Positions 1 through 11,849 of a stretch of 64,000 nucleotides of DNA are shown piece by piece; the first letter of the stretch is position 1, and every line of letters starts with the position of its first letter. The notes under the pieces were generated by a model. That model was not told the origin of the DNA, searched no databases, and saw nothing but the letters and a program-made list of their open reading frames with translations. Both the position numbers and the translations under genes were made by a program. Origin of the DNA: Ricinus communis (Eukaryota; Streptophyta; Magnoliopsida; Malpighiales; Euphorbiaceae); the NCBI RefSeq assembly GCF_019578655.1, contig NC_063263.1, positions 9,547,001 to 9,611,000 of the forward strand, written 5' to 3'.

Positions 1-2190
1 ACTATTGCAGTTGATAAAATATTATTTTAAAAATTTTAATTCAACTATATATCCAAAATTCAAATTTAAAATATCAGTTAATATTATGTAAGCGATTTGA
101 GTATTATTTCTTTAAATACACTATATAATAATTTGAAAACCAAGTCCTTCTTTGGACAATACATAGTATGCAGACAACTATGCATCATGACTTTTAATGT
201 TTGATTTATAGAATTCACGCAATTGATAAATATTTTTCATTTAATAGTTAAATTAAATTTATTTACTAATATTTAAAAATCAATTGATAATAGAAATATT
301 TTTAAATGAATACTAAAATTCTTTTTCTTCTATAGTCTTCTTTGGTGTGCACATATATCTTTTTTCAAAAAATGTTGCTTCTCCAAAAGTGGGTTTTCTG
401 TAAAAAAATTCATTAGCGCATATTTATATAATGTGTATAATTTTATTCATAATATTTATATTTACTCATATATTACTTACTAGTTTTCAAATTGTAAATG
501 TCATATTAGATAAAATAATGTATTAAGAAATTATGAAAGTTAAGTAGTACAATTTTTATATTTTTTAATTATTTTTTATATTTATTGATTGAAGCATTCC
601 ATTTCTACTTCATCTATCTATTAATGACCGAACAAAATTGAAACATTCTTACCTGTTTGAGGTATATTATATTTAGCGATTGAATATATGATATATTACC
701 TGACCATTATAAATTTGCTACTTTTCACATTTTTCCTTATTTAAATGCAATATTTATAGTATGTCTCACGTACTCAATGATTTCAGTAAAACTATAATTA
801 CCACATGAAATTAAATTATTTTTGATTTATGAGAGGGCTAACTGATCGTGGATTACACAGAGATTGTTTGTTTCGGAAGTTTGATGAAACTGATAGGTGT
901 TAGTATTTGGTAAAAGCTTAAGAAACGACAACTGATCGCTAATTTAGTCACAATCAGCTGTTGATTATATTAGTTCTATCTTAAATTTTTCTTATCAACT
1001 GATAGTTGATTTTATTTTATTTATTTAGCTACTATTATCTTTATTAAATTTTATTAATAATAACTTACTCTAAGTTGATTTTATATAATATGATTTTTAT
1101 ATTTTATAATAAATAATTATTATTTTAAAATTATTTCTAATAGTCAAATAATTATAATTATAATTATAGCATTTAAGATTTTTTAGTAGGATTCAAAATT
1201 AAATTTCTATTTTTAAAATAATTTTTATAAATATTTTTAATAATAAATATAATTGAGCTAAAAAAATTAACTATAATATTTTTTATTATTATAAATTATT
1301 TTATTAGTTTTTAGCATTGATTATAATAATAATAAAATAAAATATATTTAATGATAAATTATACTTTTAATAGTCATCTAACATATTAATAATAATCGCC
1401 AATAAAATTTATTAAACGATTTAATTTATCAGCTACCAGTTATCAGCTACATTGATTAGTCAAACCAAACACATCTACAATAAGGAGTGGTCATTCCATT
1501 ACACTCGCTATGAAGGTAAAAGTTCACATAATGCGGTGGAGATTACTCAAATTCAAGACCTCTCACTCTCAAGAGTAGCTTCTTCCAAAGCACGTCCCGT
1601 TCGTTCCGCTCGCAACAATCCAATTAGTTCTCCGGGTGAAAAAACATTAGACATTCTGTCTTCTGAAACCAATACTTTAGAAATCAAACTTGCCACTTGA
1701 GACATGAAATTAAATTTTAAATTTACATAGTTAAATTTCTAGATAACATCCCCAAACATATTCTAATATAAGTCATTCATCGTAGCCGCTCTCTATCTTC
1801 TCCCTCTTTTTCCTTACTGCTCGCAAAACCTATTCCGCCCTGATCAACATCTACTATAGAAAAACTGACGGTGGTCCAATTTCTTTCTCTTTTATTATAT
1901 TTCCCATTCAGTAACAATGGATCTTTTAAATATGTTAATGTTAATTAGTTCCTTTACAGATTTTGTTGGTTATTCCTCTCTGAGAGATATTGTTTCCATT
2001 CATAGAATTTTGTAGTTATTCCTTTCTGAAAATAATTCTGGTTGTGATGAAAGTTTTTTTTTTATTTAATTAGATTTATTCAAAGATTTGAGAGTCAAGT
2101 TGTGGTATAAAATTATCATAGACTAAAACATATTTACTTTCGAATAAAATATACTTTTACAATCTCAATATTAAACAAATATTATCATCA
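1..2190. other. AT-rich spacer, no gene recognised
   Basis: No gene is supported here. The DNA is strongly AT-rich with many short homopolymers. A MITE-like unit at 865-1480 is listed separately. An 82-codon open frame at 1452-1700 (+) overlaps its right end; it has no recognisable motif and I do not call it a gene. Confidence 0.6.
865..1480. repeat. possible MITE with imperfect terminal inverted repeats
   Basis: The left end reads TGTTTGTTTCGGAAGTTTGA. The reverse complement of the right end reads TGTTTGGTTTGACTAATCAA. Both are followed inside by a CTGATA motif. The interior is very AT-rich and has no coding capacity. This resembles a non-autonomous DNA transposon of about 0.6 kb. No target-site duplication was fixed, so the class (for example hAT-like) is inference. 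Confidence 0.35.
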
Positions 2191-2835
2191 TTCAAAACAA
2201 AATATATCTGTACATCTCTTAATAGTTATATTTATATATCAAGATGTACTCATGATGAAATTAGAATTATCACCCTTAATAAAAAAAGGGTCTTTCATTT
2301 TTAAATGGAAATTTGAATTCCATAATTCAAAAAGTAGCTACTTTAATAGATCACGGATAGATATTCTTGAAATCCTTCATTTCTAGCGAGTGGTGTAATT
2401 AGGGCATAAAAATAAACAAATAATATTTGTTTGACTAATATAAAGAAAGATCTGCAATGATTTCTTGAAACAATAGAAAAGTTACATGTTATTGTTCATA
2501 ATTTTAGTTAGTGTTCTTAGAATTATATGCAAAACTAAATAAGAGAGAGAGAGAGAGAAATCAATCCAAATAAACTTGAAGAATAATTTATAAAGCTTAA
2601 TACTTGAACAAGAAATTTGGATAAACAACTACTGGAAATGTAAACGTACATCACATACGATATGAGTCGCCCATCACATAGCAAAGACAATTAAACTGGT
2701 TTTAGAGTTTAAGGTGTGTATGTATTAGTAATATATGTACTGACTATGGATATCATGTGTTTGACATAGAAATTAATCTTCAAGCCCAAGGACACCCCTC
2801 TTGAACTATCAAATTAAGCATAAGTCCTTTTTCCA

Positions 2836-3300
2836 TCAATTTACTGGCACGTAGTTCTTGGTGCATGTTCCTGAACAACCATTCACACAACTTTCCACTT
2901 GTTCCAGATCTGTCAAAGCAAAAACAAGAACATTCATACAAATCAATTAGTATATTTTCAGGGAGAATGAAATAATAATAATAATAATAGAAATAAAAAG
3001 AACAGATAGAGAGAAACAATTACTAGGGTTGGGATTGGTGATGAGCTTGGAGCACAAGGATGTAGCACAACCAACAGTACAGAATTGATGAGTAGTGTCA
3101 GTGGAAGTGGTATAAGATGGGTGGATAATGCACTTAGCAAGGCAACTGGCAGGGCAAATTGGAGTCCATGGTGGAATAGCGCATTGAACCAGACAATCCT
3201 TTAAGCAAGTTTTGAAATCCTTAAACCAAGCATTGGACTGCCCTGCAAGCATCCCGATAACCACACACATCAAAAGAAATGACACTGCTTTTCTTTCCAT
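2836..3300 (-). CDS. thionin-like secreted cysteine-rich peptide, copy 1
   Basis: Two-exon model: exon 1 is 3300-3024 and exon 2 is 2909-2836, with a GT-AG intron at 3023-2910 in phase 1. It encodes about 116 residues. The start at 3300 (MERKAV...) was chosen because all close paralogues begin MERK; an in-frame ATG two codons upstream is possible. Residues 1-24 form a signal peptide ending SNA. The mature part has 12 cysteines: C32, 36, 40, 49, 53, 57, 74, 78, 83, 100, 104, 108, so three of the four groups are C-x3-C-x3-C and one is C-x3-C-x4-C. Exon 2 carries the last triad. The C-terminal half (residues 74-112) resembles the acidic propeptide region of thionin precursors, whereas the classical thionin CC core is absent. 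A secreted defence peptide is the likely role; this is family inference. Exon 1 is nearly identical to the copy at 9301-9840. Confidence 0.85.
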
Positions 3301-3396
3301 GATCATATATGATATAATAATAATACTATGCAAATCTTCTGTTGTATTTTTCTCAACTGAAGTCAGATATACTGATATTGGACCTCAAATGGCTAG

Positions 3397-3406
3397 TATT
3401 TATATA
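3397..3406 (-). promoter_or_regulatory. TATA box of thionin-like copy 1
   Basis: TATATAAATA on the minus strand, about 106 bp upstream of the ATG at 3300. The paralogues at 9301, 11163 and 16724 have the same motif at nearly the same distance. Confidence 0.6.
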
Positions 3407-3460
3407 TCGTTGGAGTTGGGGTATGATGAACATACATCACTATGCATCCATGCTTAAATG

Positions 3461-3978
3461 GAAACTAAATGGAGTGATATATAGTAACAGAATCTGAATA
3501 AATCAAAACAAAAAGTTTCTCTCAATGTATAGACCATTTCTAGATGGAATGTACAATCATAAAAGATTCGTGATTTGACTATGAATCAGAGCATTGCAAA
3601 TCTTCCATATATGTATATATTAGCACGCATATAATTAAATTTGCAGGCACTTAATTATAGAATTCTAACCCTTTTTTGGGAACTCTATCAAATATGTCTA
3701 ACCTGACCTTCCTAATAAGTTAGTAGAATATATTGAAATTACCAAAATAAAAAGGAATATAGGAATATTTTAATTATTTTTCACTTTATATGATATATGA
3801 TGAGAAATTCTTAGGTAAATTCAATCTGTCATGTTATTCATTGATAAAACTATAATTTCATAATAACATTTGGTATTATTTATTAATTTGCATTGGTCGG
3901 CTTTTAATCATGGATGACTCATAGTAAAATGAGTGGCTAATAGTAATAAATAAATCAACCAATATAAAATATAATAAT
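3461..3978. other. spacer, nothing recognised
   Basis: AT-rich sequence upstream of thionin-like copy 1. No coding segment or named repeat was recognised. Confidence 0.5.
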
Positions 3979-5298
3979 CTATATATCTATCTATATTAAA
4001 TTCTTAGTCAAAATATGGTGACGTGGCAAATGATGTGTTATTATTTATTATTAATAACTTACACATTACAGCCACATGTATTACACATCACACACGAGTT
4101 ACTAAGATCATGTTAGAAAGTGAATGACAAGTGAAATCATAAATCAAAAAGAAGAATAATGAAGGATGAAGTCATTTTCCTTCTCACTTTTATTGTGATT
4201 TTATACAGTGTTTTTAAGAGATAAACGATATTGATAAAAGAAAGAGAAGTTAGTATCTAGAGTTAAAGAGGGTAATTTTTAATTTTTATTAATATTTTAA
4301 TTTAGCCATACTTGCAATCAATTAGTTTAATCGGATCATTTAAGTAAAAATTTAAAGGATAGGCCAAATTTTTAAAAAGACGCAAATATTTAAATTTTTA
4401 ATATGAATAGGTCATTTGAATTATATTAATTAATAATTAGTTTCCTAATTAGATGATAATTCTAATTCTATAAAATAATATTTTAAATTATATTCATTAA
4501 TAAGTAAATCTTTTAAATATACAATATCTTATAATTCTAAAAGATAGTAATATCAGTTATATTTATAGTATTAATTTATAATACTAGAAATCAATTAATA
4601 AATATTTTTAAAATAGTTTTTATATTATCACACTAATAAAATTTTAAAATATTAAAAAGATAAGAAAGAAGATAAGAAAGACATTTAAAATATTTTTTTT
4701 ATTTTTTAAAATATTATAAGTAATTATTAAACATTAAAAATTACATTAAATTCTATCTATAAATTTAATTTTATAATCAAAATAATAACAATGATCGTGT
4801 AATGTACGAGTAAATGATTAATTTAAATTCTTAAATAAATTTTTTTTGACACGTGTTACTATATTCTAAAACATAAACTTTTTATATTGACATGTGTATT
4901 TATCTTTGACATATGATATTCAAATTCATATTTAATTTTTATTATTCTTATTCTCAAAAATATTCGAAATTATATTTTTAATATTATATTATTTGATAGA
5001 TTAGTTTTCTAATTATATAATAATCTCTAATCCTCAAAGATAACAACATCAATTATACGCATAGTACTAATTTATATAATACTAAAGATAAATTCATAAA
5101 TACTGATAAGTTAAATTTTATATATTGCACAAATAAAATTTTAAAATATTAAAAAATTTTAAGAAAAACATTTAAAAATATCTAATTTATTATTTCTAAA
5201 AATTATAAAATATTAAGTTTTATCTATAAATTAAAATTTTATTATTATTTATAATCAAAATAATTATAAAATCATACAACACGTAAATAAATGACTAA
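3979..5298 (+). mobile_element. Helitron-like non-autonomous element(s), two related halves
   Basis: The left end starts TCTATATATC...TATATTAAA, like the TC-start of plant Helitrons, followed by GACGTGGCAAATGATG. Two diverged halves follow: 4400-4820 matches 4975-5298. Each half ends with a decayed short palindrome (around CGTGTAATGTACGAG, and CATACAACACGT) followed by AATGATTA or AATGACTAA. The second ending fits the CTRR rule of Helitron 3' ends and is followed by T. No RepHel coding sequence is present. The assignment rests on termini only. Confidence 0.4.
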
Positions 5299-5781
5299 TT
5301 AATAAATAATGATATATATTGTTATACAACAATCGCTATATTATATTTATCTTATTGTATTATTAAATAAGAACACTGGAGCGACGCAATCCACTGCCCC
5401 TCAAAACTTCTAACACAAAATAAATCTATTAATATAATATTTATTTTAATTATCATCTGATAACTTAAATATAATTCATATTCTAATTTTCATTCTTCAA
5501 CTTTTTAAAACTCTTTGATACGCGATTTTCCAAAATTTTTATAACTTTTCAGTAATATTATTACTATTTTAGAATAAAGTTTTTAGACTTTTCAGTTTTA
5601 GATTTTATATCCGCCCCTAATTATATGCACATTTAAAATTTTAATTTTTATCGGTTACGTAACAGTTAAATTTTATGAAGTCATTATTCACTATGAACTA
5701 GCTAATTATCCATCCTATTCTTATTTCAAGGATTAAATTAAGGAAATCAAATTACATGTTTATTAAGATCTGAACTATAAA
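5299..5781. other. spacer, nothing recognised
   Basis: AT-rich sequence between the Helitron-like unit and the solo LTR. I see no gene or repeat boundary in it. Confidence 0.45.
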
Positions 5782-5786
5782 TTAAC
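5782..5786. repeat. target-site duplication TTAAC, left
   Basis: The five bases TTAAC directly precede the solo LTR and are repeated directly after it at 8483-8487. Confidence 0.75.
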
Positions 5787-8482
5787 TGTAATATCCATAA
5801 ATTTAAATTTTAATTGTTTCAATTTTTATCAAGGGTAATTTGATAAATTTTTAAATTAATATTATATTAAATATTGATGAGTTAATTATTTTTCATATAT
5901 AAATAAAAGAAATAAAAGAAAGAATTGGGTCAAAGGTGTCATTCTAGCAACTTCTTAGATGGGGACTCATTTGTATTTTTCCATCTTTTATAATTAAATA
6001 AAAAATAGAAAAATAACATAACAAAAAAAAATATTTCCCTCCTCTTTTCTTTTTTTTCTCTACCCTCTTCTTCTTTCTCCCCCACTCCCTCCCTTCCACC
6101 GCATGTCCCCTCCCTTCAGCTGTTGCAACTCCCTCACCTTTCCCCATCGCCAGCGGCGTTTTCTTCCTCTCCTTCTCTCCTTTCCAGCGACGCCACCTCC
6201 CTCTTCCCCTGCACCTTCTTTTTCGATTGCTTTTCCCCTTGTCGCTTTATGTTCCTCGCCTGCCGTGGGCTTCCTCATCATCGCAGCCCGTCACTGTCGA
6301 GGAGGAGCTGTTTGCGAGGAGGAAGTTTCCTCTCCGGCTGTCGCTGCCGAAACAGCCTCCTGCCAGCGTCCCTTCGCCGATCTGACGCCGTAAACGGACT
6401 CCTGGACCCTAAAAAAGTCAAGGCAGCCCTTTCCCATCGATTTTCCTTTGCCAACAATAGTTGGTGAGCCTCGTCGCAGCTTAAACTTTTCGAGCTCGAT
6501 CCGATGACTTCCGGCGATTTTCAGGCGAAAGCATTTACATATTTGGACTCCTCATAACTCAACTGCCCATGTGCGCCTCCAGTTTCGAAATCCAACATCG
6601 TTGGTGGTAGTACGGCTTTTCGAACTCCAGTGTTTTCTGGACACGTAGAAGTTCGAGTTTCAGCTTAGTATAAATTTTATTTAAACTTTAAAAATTATAT
6701 TAAAATTATTAGAAAATTTTTGGTGTACTAATTGTTAGTTATAATTACTTAATTAAATTATTTAATAAGTTAGTAGCCTGATCTTAGAATTACTGCATAT
6801 TAATTACAAAAGGAGTTAATATTCTGTTATGTAAATTGAGACTGAGATAATTAGATTAAATGTGAGAAAATAATTATGTGATTGTATCAGAAACAATATT
6901 ATTATTTTTGTCGGACTGTGGATTTTGTATTGTGATTTGGATTGTGTTGTGGAGTCGGGAAATAATATAGTTTGGGTGGCCCGATTCCCATTAAATAATT
7001 TTAGAATATTTGAAGTATTTCTAGCAGGTTATGAACCCGTTATACGGAAAAATCCATATTTGAGGGGAGGTTCTATCGAATTTTTTGTAGAATTTCCAAG
7101 TCGGAATTTCTTAGGCAGTCTAATCTAGGAGCCTAGGCCTAGGAAAAAAATTATGAATATCTTATTAATTGAGTTATTTTTGTGAATAGATAATTTGTTC
7201 TTCCAGTCAGCTCCACCCGAGGCATAGGAGCAGATTGTGGAGCGCGGTAGAACTGTGAGTTAAAGTCATATATCTTCTATACATGTGTCAATGCTAATTT
7301 TTATATAGCAATTTTGATTAATAATTATTACGTATATTATTACCATCGTATGCATATATATATATATTTTATATTGCTGGAAATTTTTATTAATTCTTAG
7401 TATATATTTAATTAATAAATTTATAGATTTAAATTATTTATTTATTATTGATCTAATTGATTGATTTATAAGTTTTAGATTAATTATTTATTATTCGTCT
7501 AAATAATTATTTTATGGAATTAATTATCTATTTACTTAATAAATTAAATTTACTTATGCAAAATAGATGTTGTTCAATATTATTTAATAAGTTATTGAAT
7601 AATAGTTAAGTTGCTTACGATTTACATATCATTTTCCACACTATCGATATTATTGTTATATATTGACTCGGGATGAGACGGTAGTAGAACATGCCACCTG
7701 ATGGGTTGCATCAGAACCATATGCGCATCGGTATTAATCAGAAAAAGGTAGTAAAAGAATATTTTTGGGATTTACCCTGATCGAGTACAACTCTTTGAGC
7801 TGTGAGAATTTGATTGCCGGAGGAAATCCGTGGTCGAGCATTGCTCTCTGGACGCCGGCTTTATTGAAAATCAAGTGACCGGGCTGGATTTAAGGACTTT
7901 AGTTGAGCTTCGCTCTCTGGGTGCTAGTCCTATTGGAATAAGAGAGCCGAAAGGCTGCTAGTATTTGGGTTAGGGTTTTGCTGAAGTACTTGTCCATTAA
8001 GAGTTAAAAATTAATTTTAAATTATATTATGGCACTTATTATTTTGTGATGTTCCACCTTATTTTATCAACCATTGCATACATACATTTATGGTTGTTTT
8101 ACTTCAGATATATGATTTTAACTCACTCCCGAGACCGACAGCCTCAATCTTAAATTTTTCAGGTGACAGCTAGGTTCTCCACCGACTTTTTTTGCAGCCC
8201 GACTTTCCTTTCCCCTTCGTGATTACTGTAATTAAATCTTAACTATTTGTATTTTAAATTATTTGAAATTCTAGAGTCTCTACAGTAATATATTTAGTAC
8301 CTTATATTTTTAATTTGGTCTGTTAAAAATTATGAAATATTTACTAGTAATCTAGATGGAGGATTAATTTAATTATATACAGATTTGTGAGTGAAATTCT
8401 AGAGTCTCTACGGGTTTCAATAGCTCTAAACTTACCCATTCAATAGCGCCGGTCATATGGGCCCACAAATCAGGTCGTAACA
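5787..8482 (+). mobile_element. solo LTR of a Gypsy-type retrotransposon, 2.7 kb
   Basis: It begins TGTAATATCC and ends GGTCGTAACA, so it has TG...CA termini. It is flanked on both sides by the perfect 5-bp duplication TTAAC (5782-5786 and 8483-8487). No internal coding region lies between the ends, so this is a solo LTR left by LTR-LTR recombination. TATA-like AT-rich sequence near 5895 precedes a C/T-rich block (6020-6470) that could be the transcribed leader. Around 7660-7990 it contains degenerate repeats with the core GCTCTCTGG. A diverged, truncated relative lies in opposite orientation at 52387-53812. The TGTAATA...GTAACA ends recall Tekay/Del-type LTRs; the lineage is inference. Confidence 0.8.
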
Positions 8483-8487
8483 TTAAC
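8483..8487. repeat. target-site duplication TTAAC, right
   Basis: Perfect match to 5782-5786 on the other side of the solo LTR. Confidence 0.75.
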
Positions 8488-9300
8488 TTTCATTAAGAGG
8501 GATAAACTTGGTTATAGGAGTATTAGTGTTTTTCAAGCTATGGTTTAGCTAAAAAAGTTCATTAGTGTTTAAGGATGCGTGGATTACATGAAACTAATTT
8601 TGATTATGTGTTCATAAACTTAATTAAAAAATATGGATGTATGATGTGGCACTTGTTGACTCCACCACGCTTAACATAAATGGAAAAAACCCTAAATGGA
8701 AGATTCAAACAACATTTCACAATTTAATCTTTTCATTAACTAATATATGCCTGAAAGTTTATTTCTTTCTCTAAAATAATGACTCGTACAAAAAAAACTG
8801 ATGATTTATTCAATTCATTTTAATGTCCTTTCTTTTCAAGATTCTATTGTGGTGTGACAGATAATTGGAGTTATTTGATTGGTAAAAGAATATACAAAAA
8901 ATTATATTTCTTGTTTGTTTGGTTCAAGGGTATTAGAATTTTGTATAAAACAATGAGGTTGCAAATGGAAATTTTAGAATTGGCTAATACTTCAGAAAAT
9001 AAAGAAGAGAGAAGAAAAGGCCATCATATAAACCTGAAGAACAATTTATAAAGCTTAAAACTTGAACAAGGAATTTGGAGAAACAATTATAAAAATGTGA
9101 ACATGTATCACATATGATACGAGCCAGCCAGCCACCCATCACATACACTGCTAAGCAAAGGCAATTAAACTCATTTTAGAGTTCAACTTGGTGCTTATTA
9201 TTAACACATGACCTAATCTTGGGCATCATGTGTTGAATTAGAAATTACTCTTCAAATCCAAGAACACCACCATAAAAGTATTTTCCAAGTGCTTTTTCCA
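8488..9300. other. spacer and 3' flank of thionin-like copy 2
   Basis: No gene recognised. The part from about 9030 onward is homologous to the 3' flank of copy 1 (from about 2570), so it belongs to the duplicated thionin-like unit. Confidence 0.5.
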
Positions 9301-9840
9301 TCAATTTGTTGGCACGTAACTGTTGGTGCATGTTCCTGAACAGCCATTCACACAATTTTCCACTTGATCTAGATCTGCGAAAGCAAAAATAAGAGATTTT
9401 ATACAATTGAATTTAATATTTTTAAGTGAGAAGGAAATAAAGAAAAGTTATGCGTGGTATCTTTGTAAGATTACGAACTTGAATTCTAATTGAACCAAAG
9501 ATCATTAATTATTAAAAGAAAGAGAGAGATAGAGAGAGAGAAAGCAGAGAGAGAAATAATTACTAGGGTTGGGATTGGTGATGAGCTTGGAGCACAAGGA
9601 TGTAGCACAACCAACAGTGCAGAATTGATGAGTAGTGTCAGTGGAAGTGGTATAAGACGGGTGGATGATGCACTTAGCAAGGCAACTGGCAGGGCAAATT
9701 GGAGTCCATGGTGGAATAGCGCATTGAACCAGACAGTCCTTTAAGCAAGTTTTGAAATCCTTAAACCAAGCATTGGACTGCCCTGCAAGCATCCCGATAA
9801 CCACACACATCAAAAGAAGTGACACTGCTTTTCTTTCCAT
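9301..9840 (-). CDS. thionin-like secreted cysteine-rich peptide, copy 2
   Basis: Exon 1 is 9840-9564 and exon 2 is 9374-9301, with a GT-AG phase-1 intron at 9563-9375. It encodes about 116 residues. The start MERKAV at 9840 is shared with the paralogues. Residues 1-24 are a signal peptide (ending QSNA). The mature peptide has 12 cysteines at the same positions as copy 1. By eye, exon 1 differs from copy 1 at only about 5 of 277 bases, one of them amino-acid changing (F9 to L9). Exon 2 differs at about 9 of 74 bases, mostly amino-acid changing. The intron is longer than in copy 1 and holds a GA-rich run near 9520-9555. A secreted defence peptide is the family-based inference. Confidence 0.85.
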
Positions 9841-9936
9841 GGTCATATATAATAATATGTTTTATCTTTTCTTGTATTTTTTCTCTAGTAAAGCTGATAC
9901 TCTCTTCTTGGTCCTCAAGGTCCTCAAGTAGTAAGT

Positions 9937-9946
9937 GTTTATATAG
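9937..9946 (-). promoter_or_regulatory. TATA box of thionin-like copy 2
   Basis: CTATATAAAC on the minus strand, about 106 bp upstream of the ATG at 9840. It matches the promoters of the other MERK-type copies. Confidence 0.6.
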
Positions 9947-9989
9947 TTGGGGGATGATGAACATACATTGCTATGAATCCATGCTCAAA

Positions 9990-11162
9990 TGGAAATTAAA
10001 TAAAGTGACATATTAGAGTAAAGGTACCTCTAAAATCTGAATGAACCAACACAACAAATAAAGAAAAAAAAAAAAGGTTCGACCATTTGTAGAAATGGAA
10101 TTTACAACCATAAAAAAGGAATTCCTGAGTTGGCTTTTCCCCTCCATAATTAAAGCAAATAAGGAATTCATGAATTAACTATGATGCAGAGGTAAACAGC
10201 TGTTTACCTTGTTAAGTAAAGAATTTAAATTTTGTTTTATATTTCATGCCATTTAATAATTCAATAGTTTTCATCAAACTTAATGTACCACAAAATTAGT
10301 AGATATTCTTTCTATAATCAAGCCATACAATTTCCTAAAGGGATGATTAATTACAAATAAAACAGTGCTGCATTGAATTAGCATTTCTTTTTATGAAACA
10401 TTTCTAAAGAAAGCTTCATGATAGGTTAGTACTTAATTATTTAGAACATACTGATTAATTACCGAACAAAATGGAATATGTGGAATAGATATGTACACAT
10501 ATTAAGGAATTATTACATATATTATTGTATTAGTATGAAATTTATGATTTATATTTTTTCACATCTTAATTAATTGTACTTATATTGATCAAGATGTACT
10601 CATAAAAAGAATATGATCCCCTAAAATGATCATTCAAGTTTAAATTCAAAATTTGAGATATAATTCCAAAAGTATTACTTTAATCAACCACTTAGGAATT
10701 TCTGGTCTCCATTCTTTAGTTCTAACAAGTGTTGCGGTGAGGACATAAAAAAGAATAAAATGTCTGACCTATTTGATTGTTAAGAGAATAACAAAGTTCT
10801 ATATTTTTATTTTGGCATAATGGAATTAGAATTATAAGACTGTGAGACTACAAATTAAAATTCTAATATTGAATTAATGTCTTAAAAAGAAAATAAACAG
10901 AATGTATAAACTTTTGAACAAAAAATTTGAAGAAACTATGAAAATGTGGACATGGATTAGCTCGTCTAATTATATAGAGTAACACAAAATCTTCATATGG
11001 TAAAGGGATTCAGGCAATCTACAACTGTGTTTTAAAGGGACTCAAACTACACTGATTATTCATTGAAATCTTTCAAATTTAGATGTCTTGATAGAATTTT
11101 CTTCTTAAGCTCCAGGAACTCTCTATCTCGAGCCAAATCAATAATAATCAATGCCCTTTTCA
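9990..11162. other. spacer; includes 3' flank of copy 3
   Basis: No gene recognised. The stretch 10560-10800, with the shared motif ATCAAGATGTACTCAT, is homologous to 2200-2460, so the unit duplication reaches well past the 3' ends of the genes. Confidence 0.5.
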
Positions 11163-11711
11163 TCAGTTTGCAGGCCCGTAATTGTTGACGCATGTTTGTG
11201 AGCATTCATCCACACAATCTTCCACTTCATCCAAACCTGAAAAACCAATAAAAAGAAAAGTAAGTAAATTACTTCACATTATTATTTTCATTTATGTGCA
11301 TTGATTAGAAGTTTTCTTAACATGAAACAGTGAAGTTGTGGACTGTGAGAATGTTCAATCTCTTTGTGTTTATAAGATATGCATGGGACTACTAAATTAG
11401 TATTTTAATAACTGAGAGAGGTATTTACGGTAGTTGTTTTTGGAGATGAGCTTAGAGCACTTAGAGGTGGCGCAACCAAAAGTACAAAACTGGTGGGTTC
11501 TGTCAGTGCTTTTCGCAAATGGGTGGACAATACACTTGGCAAGGCATCGAAATGGGCAAGCCACCAGCCATGGAGGAATGGTACAGTCAATTAAACAAGG
11601 CTTCATGCATTTCTCGAATTCCCTAGGAATGGAGATGCCATCGGACTGCTCAACCAGCATCCCAATGATCACCACAAACATCAAGAAAAATGACAAAGAT
11701 TTTCTCTCCAT
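11163..11711 (-). CDS. thionin-like secreted cysteine-rich peptide, copy 3
   Basis: Exon 1 is 11711-11429 and exon 2 is 11236-11163, with a GT-AG phase-1 intron at 11428-11237. It encodes about 118 residues. The N-terminal signal peptide (MERKSLSFFL..., ending near residue 25) is followed by 12 cysteines: C35, 39, 43, 52, 56, 60, 76, 80, 85, 102, 106, 110. The spacing equals copies 1 and 2, with x15 rather than x16 between the second and third groups. Exon 2 is again 74 nt and holds the last C-x3-C-x3-C triad. The region between the signal peptide and the first cysteine differs clearly from copies 1 and 2. Secreted defence peptide by family; the function of this member is not shown by sequence. 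Confidence 0.83.
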
Positions 11712-11794
11712 TTACTTCTCCTCTTTTTACTCAAGTATTGAAAAATTTACTTTGCTTACGACTCTTCTTGGCACTAAAAATTGGGTTGATTCAG

Positions 11795-11806
11795 GTATTT
11801 ATATAG
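11795..11806 (-). promoter_or_regulatory. TATA box of thionin-like copy 3
   Basis: CTATATAAATAC on the minus strand, about 95 bp upstream of the ATG at 11711. Same element as in the paralogous promoters. Confidence 0.6.
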
Positions 11807-11849
11807 TTGGTCAGGGAAGCATCATGTGCATGAATAAGTAAAAATCAAC

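Noticed and set aside
1452..1700. 82-codon open frame
   Set aside because: No signal peptide, domain or splice context, and it overlaps the end of a MITE-like repeat.
6103..6467. Overlapping open frames of 96 and 114 codons in the C/T-rich block
   Set aside because: They lie inside the solo LTR in its C/T-rich leader-like part, and their composition reflects base bias. No homology is visible.
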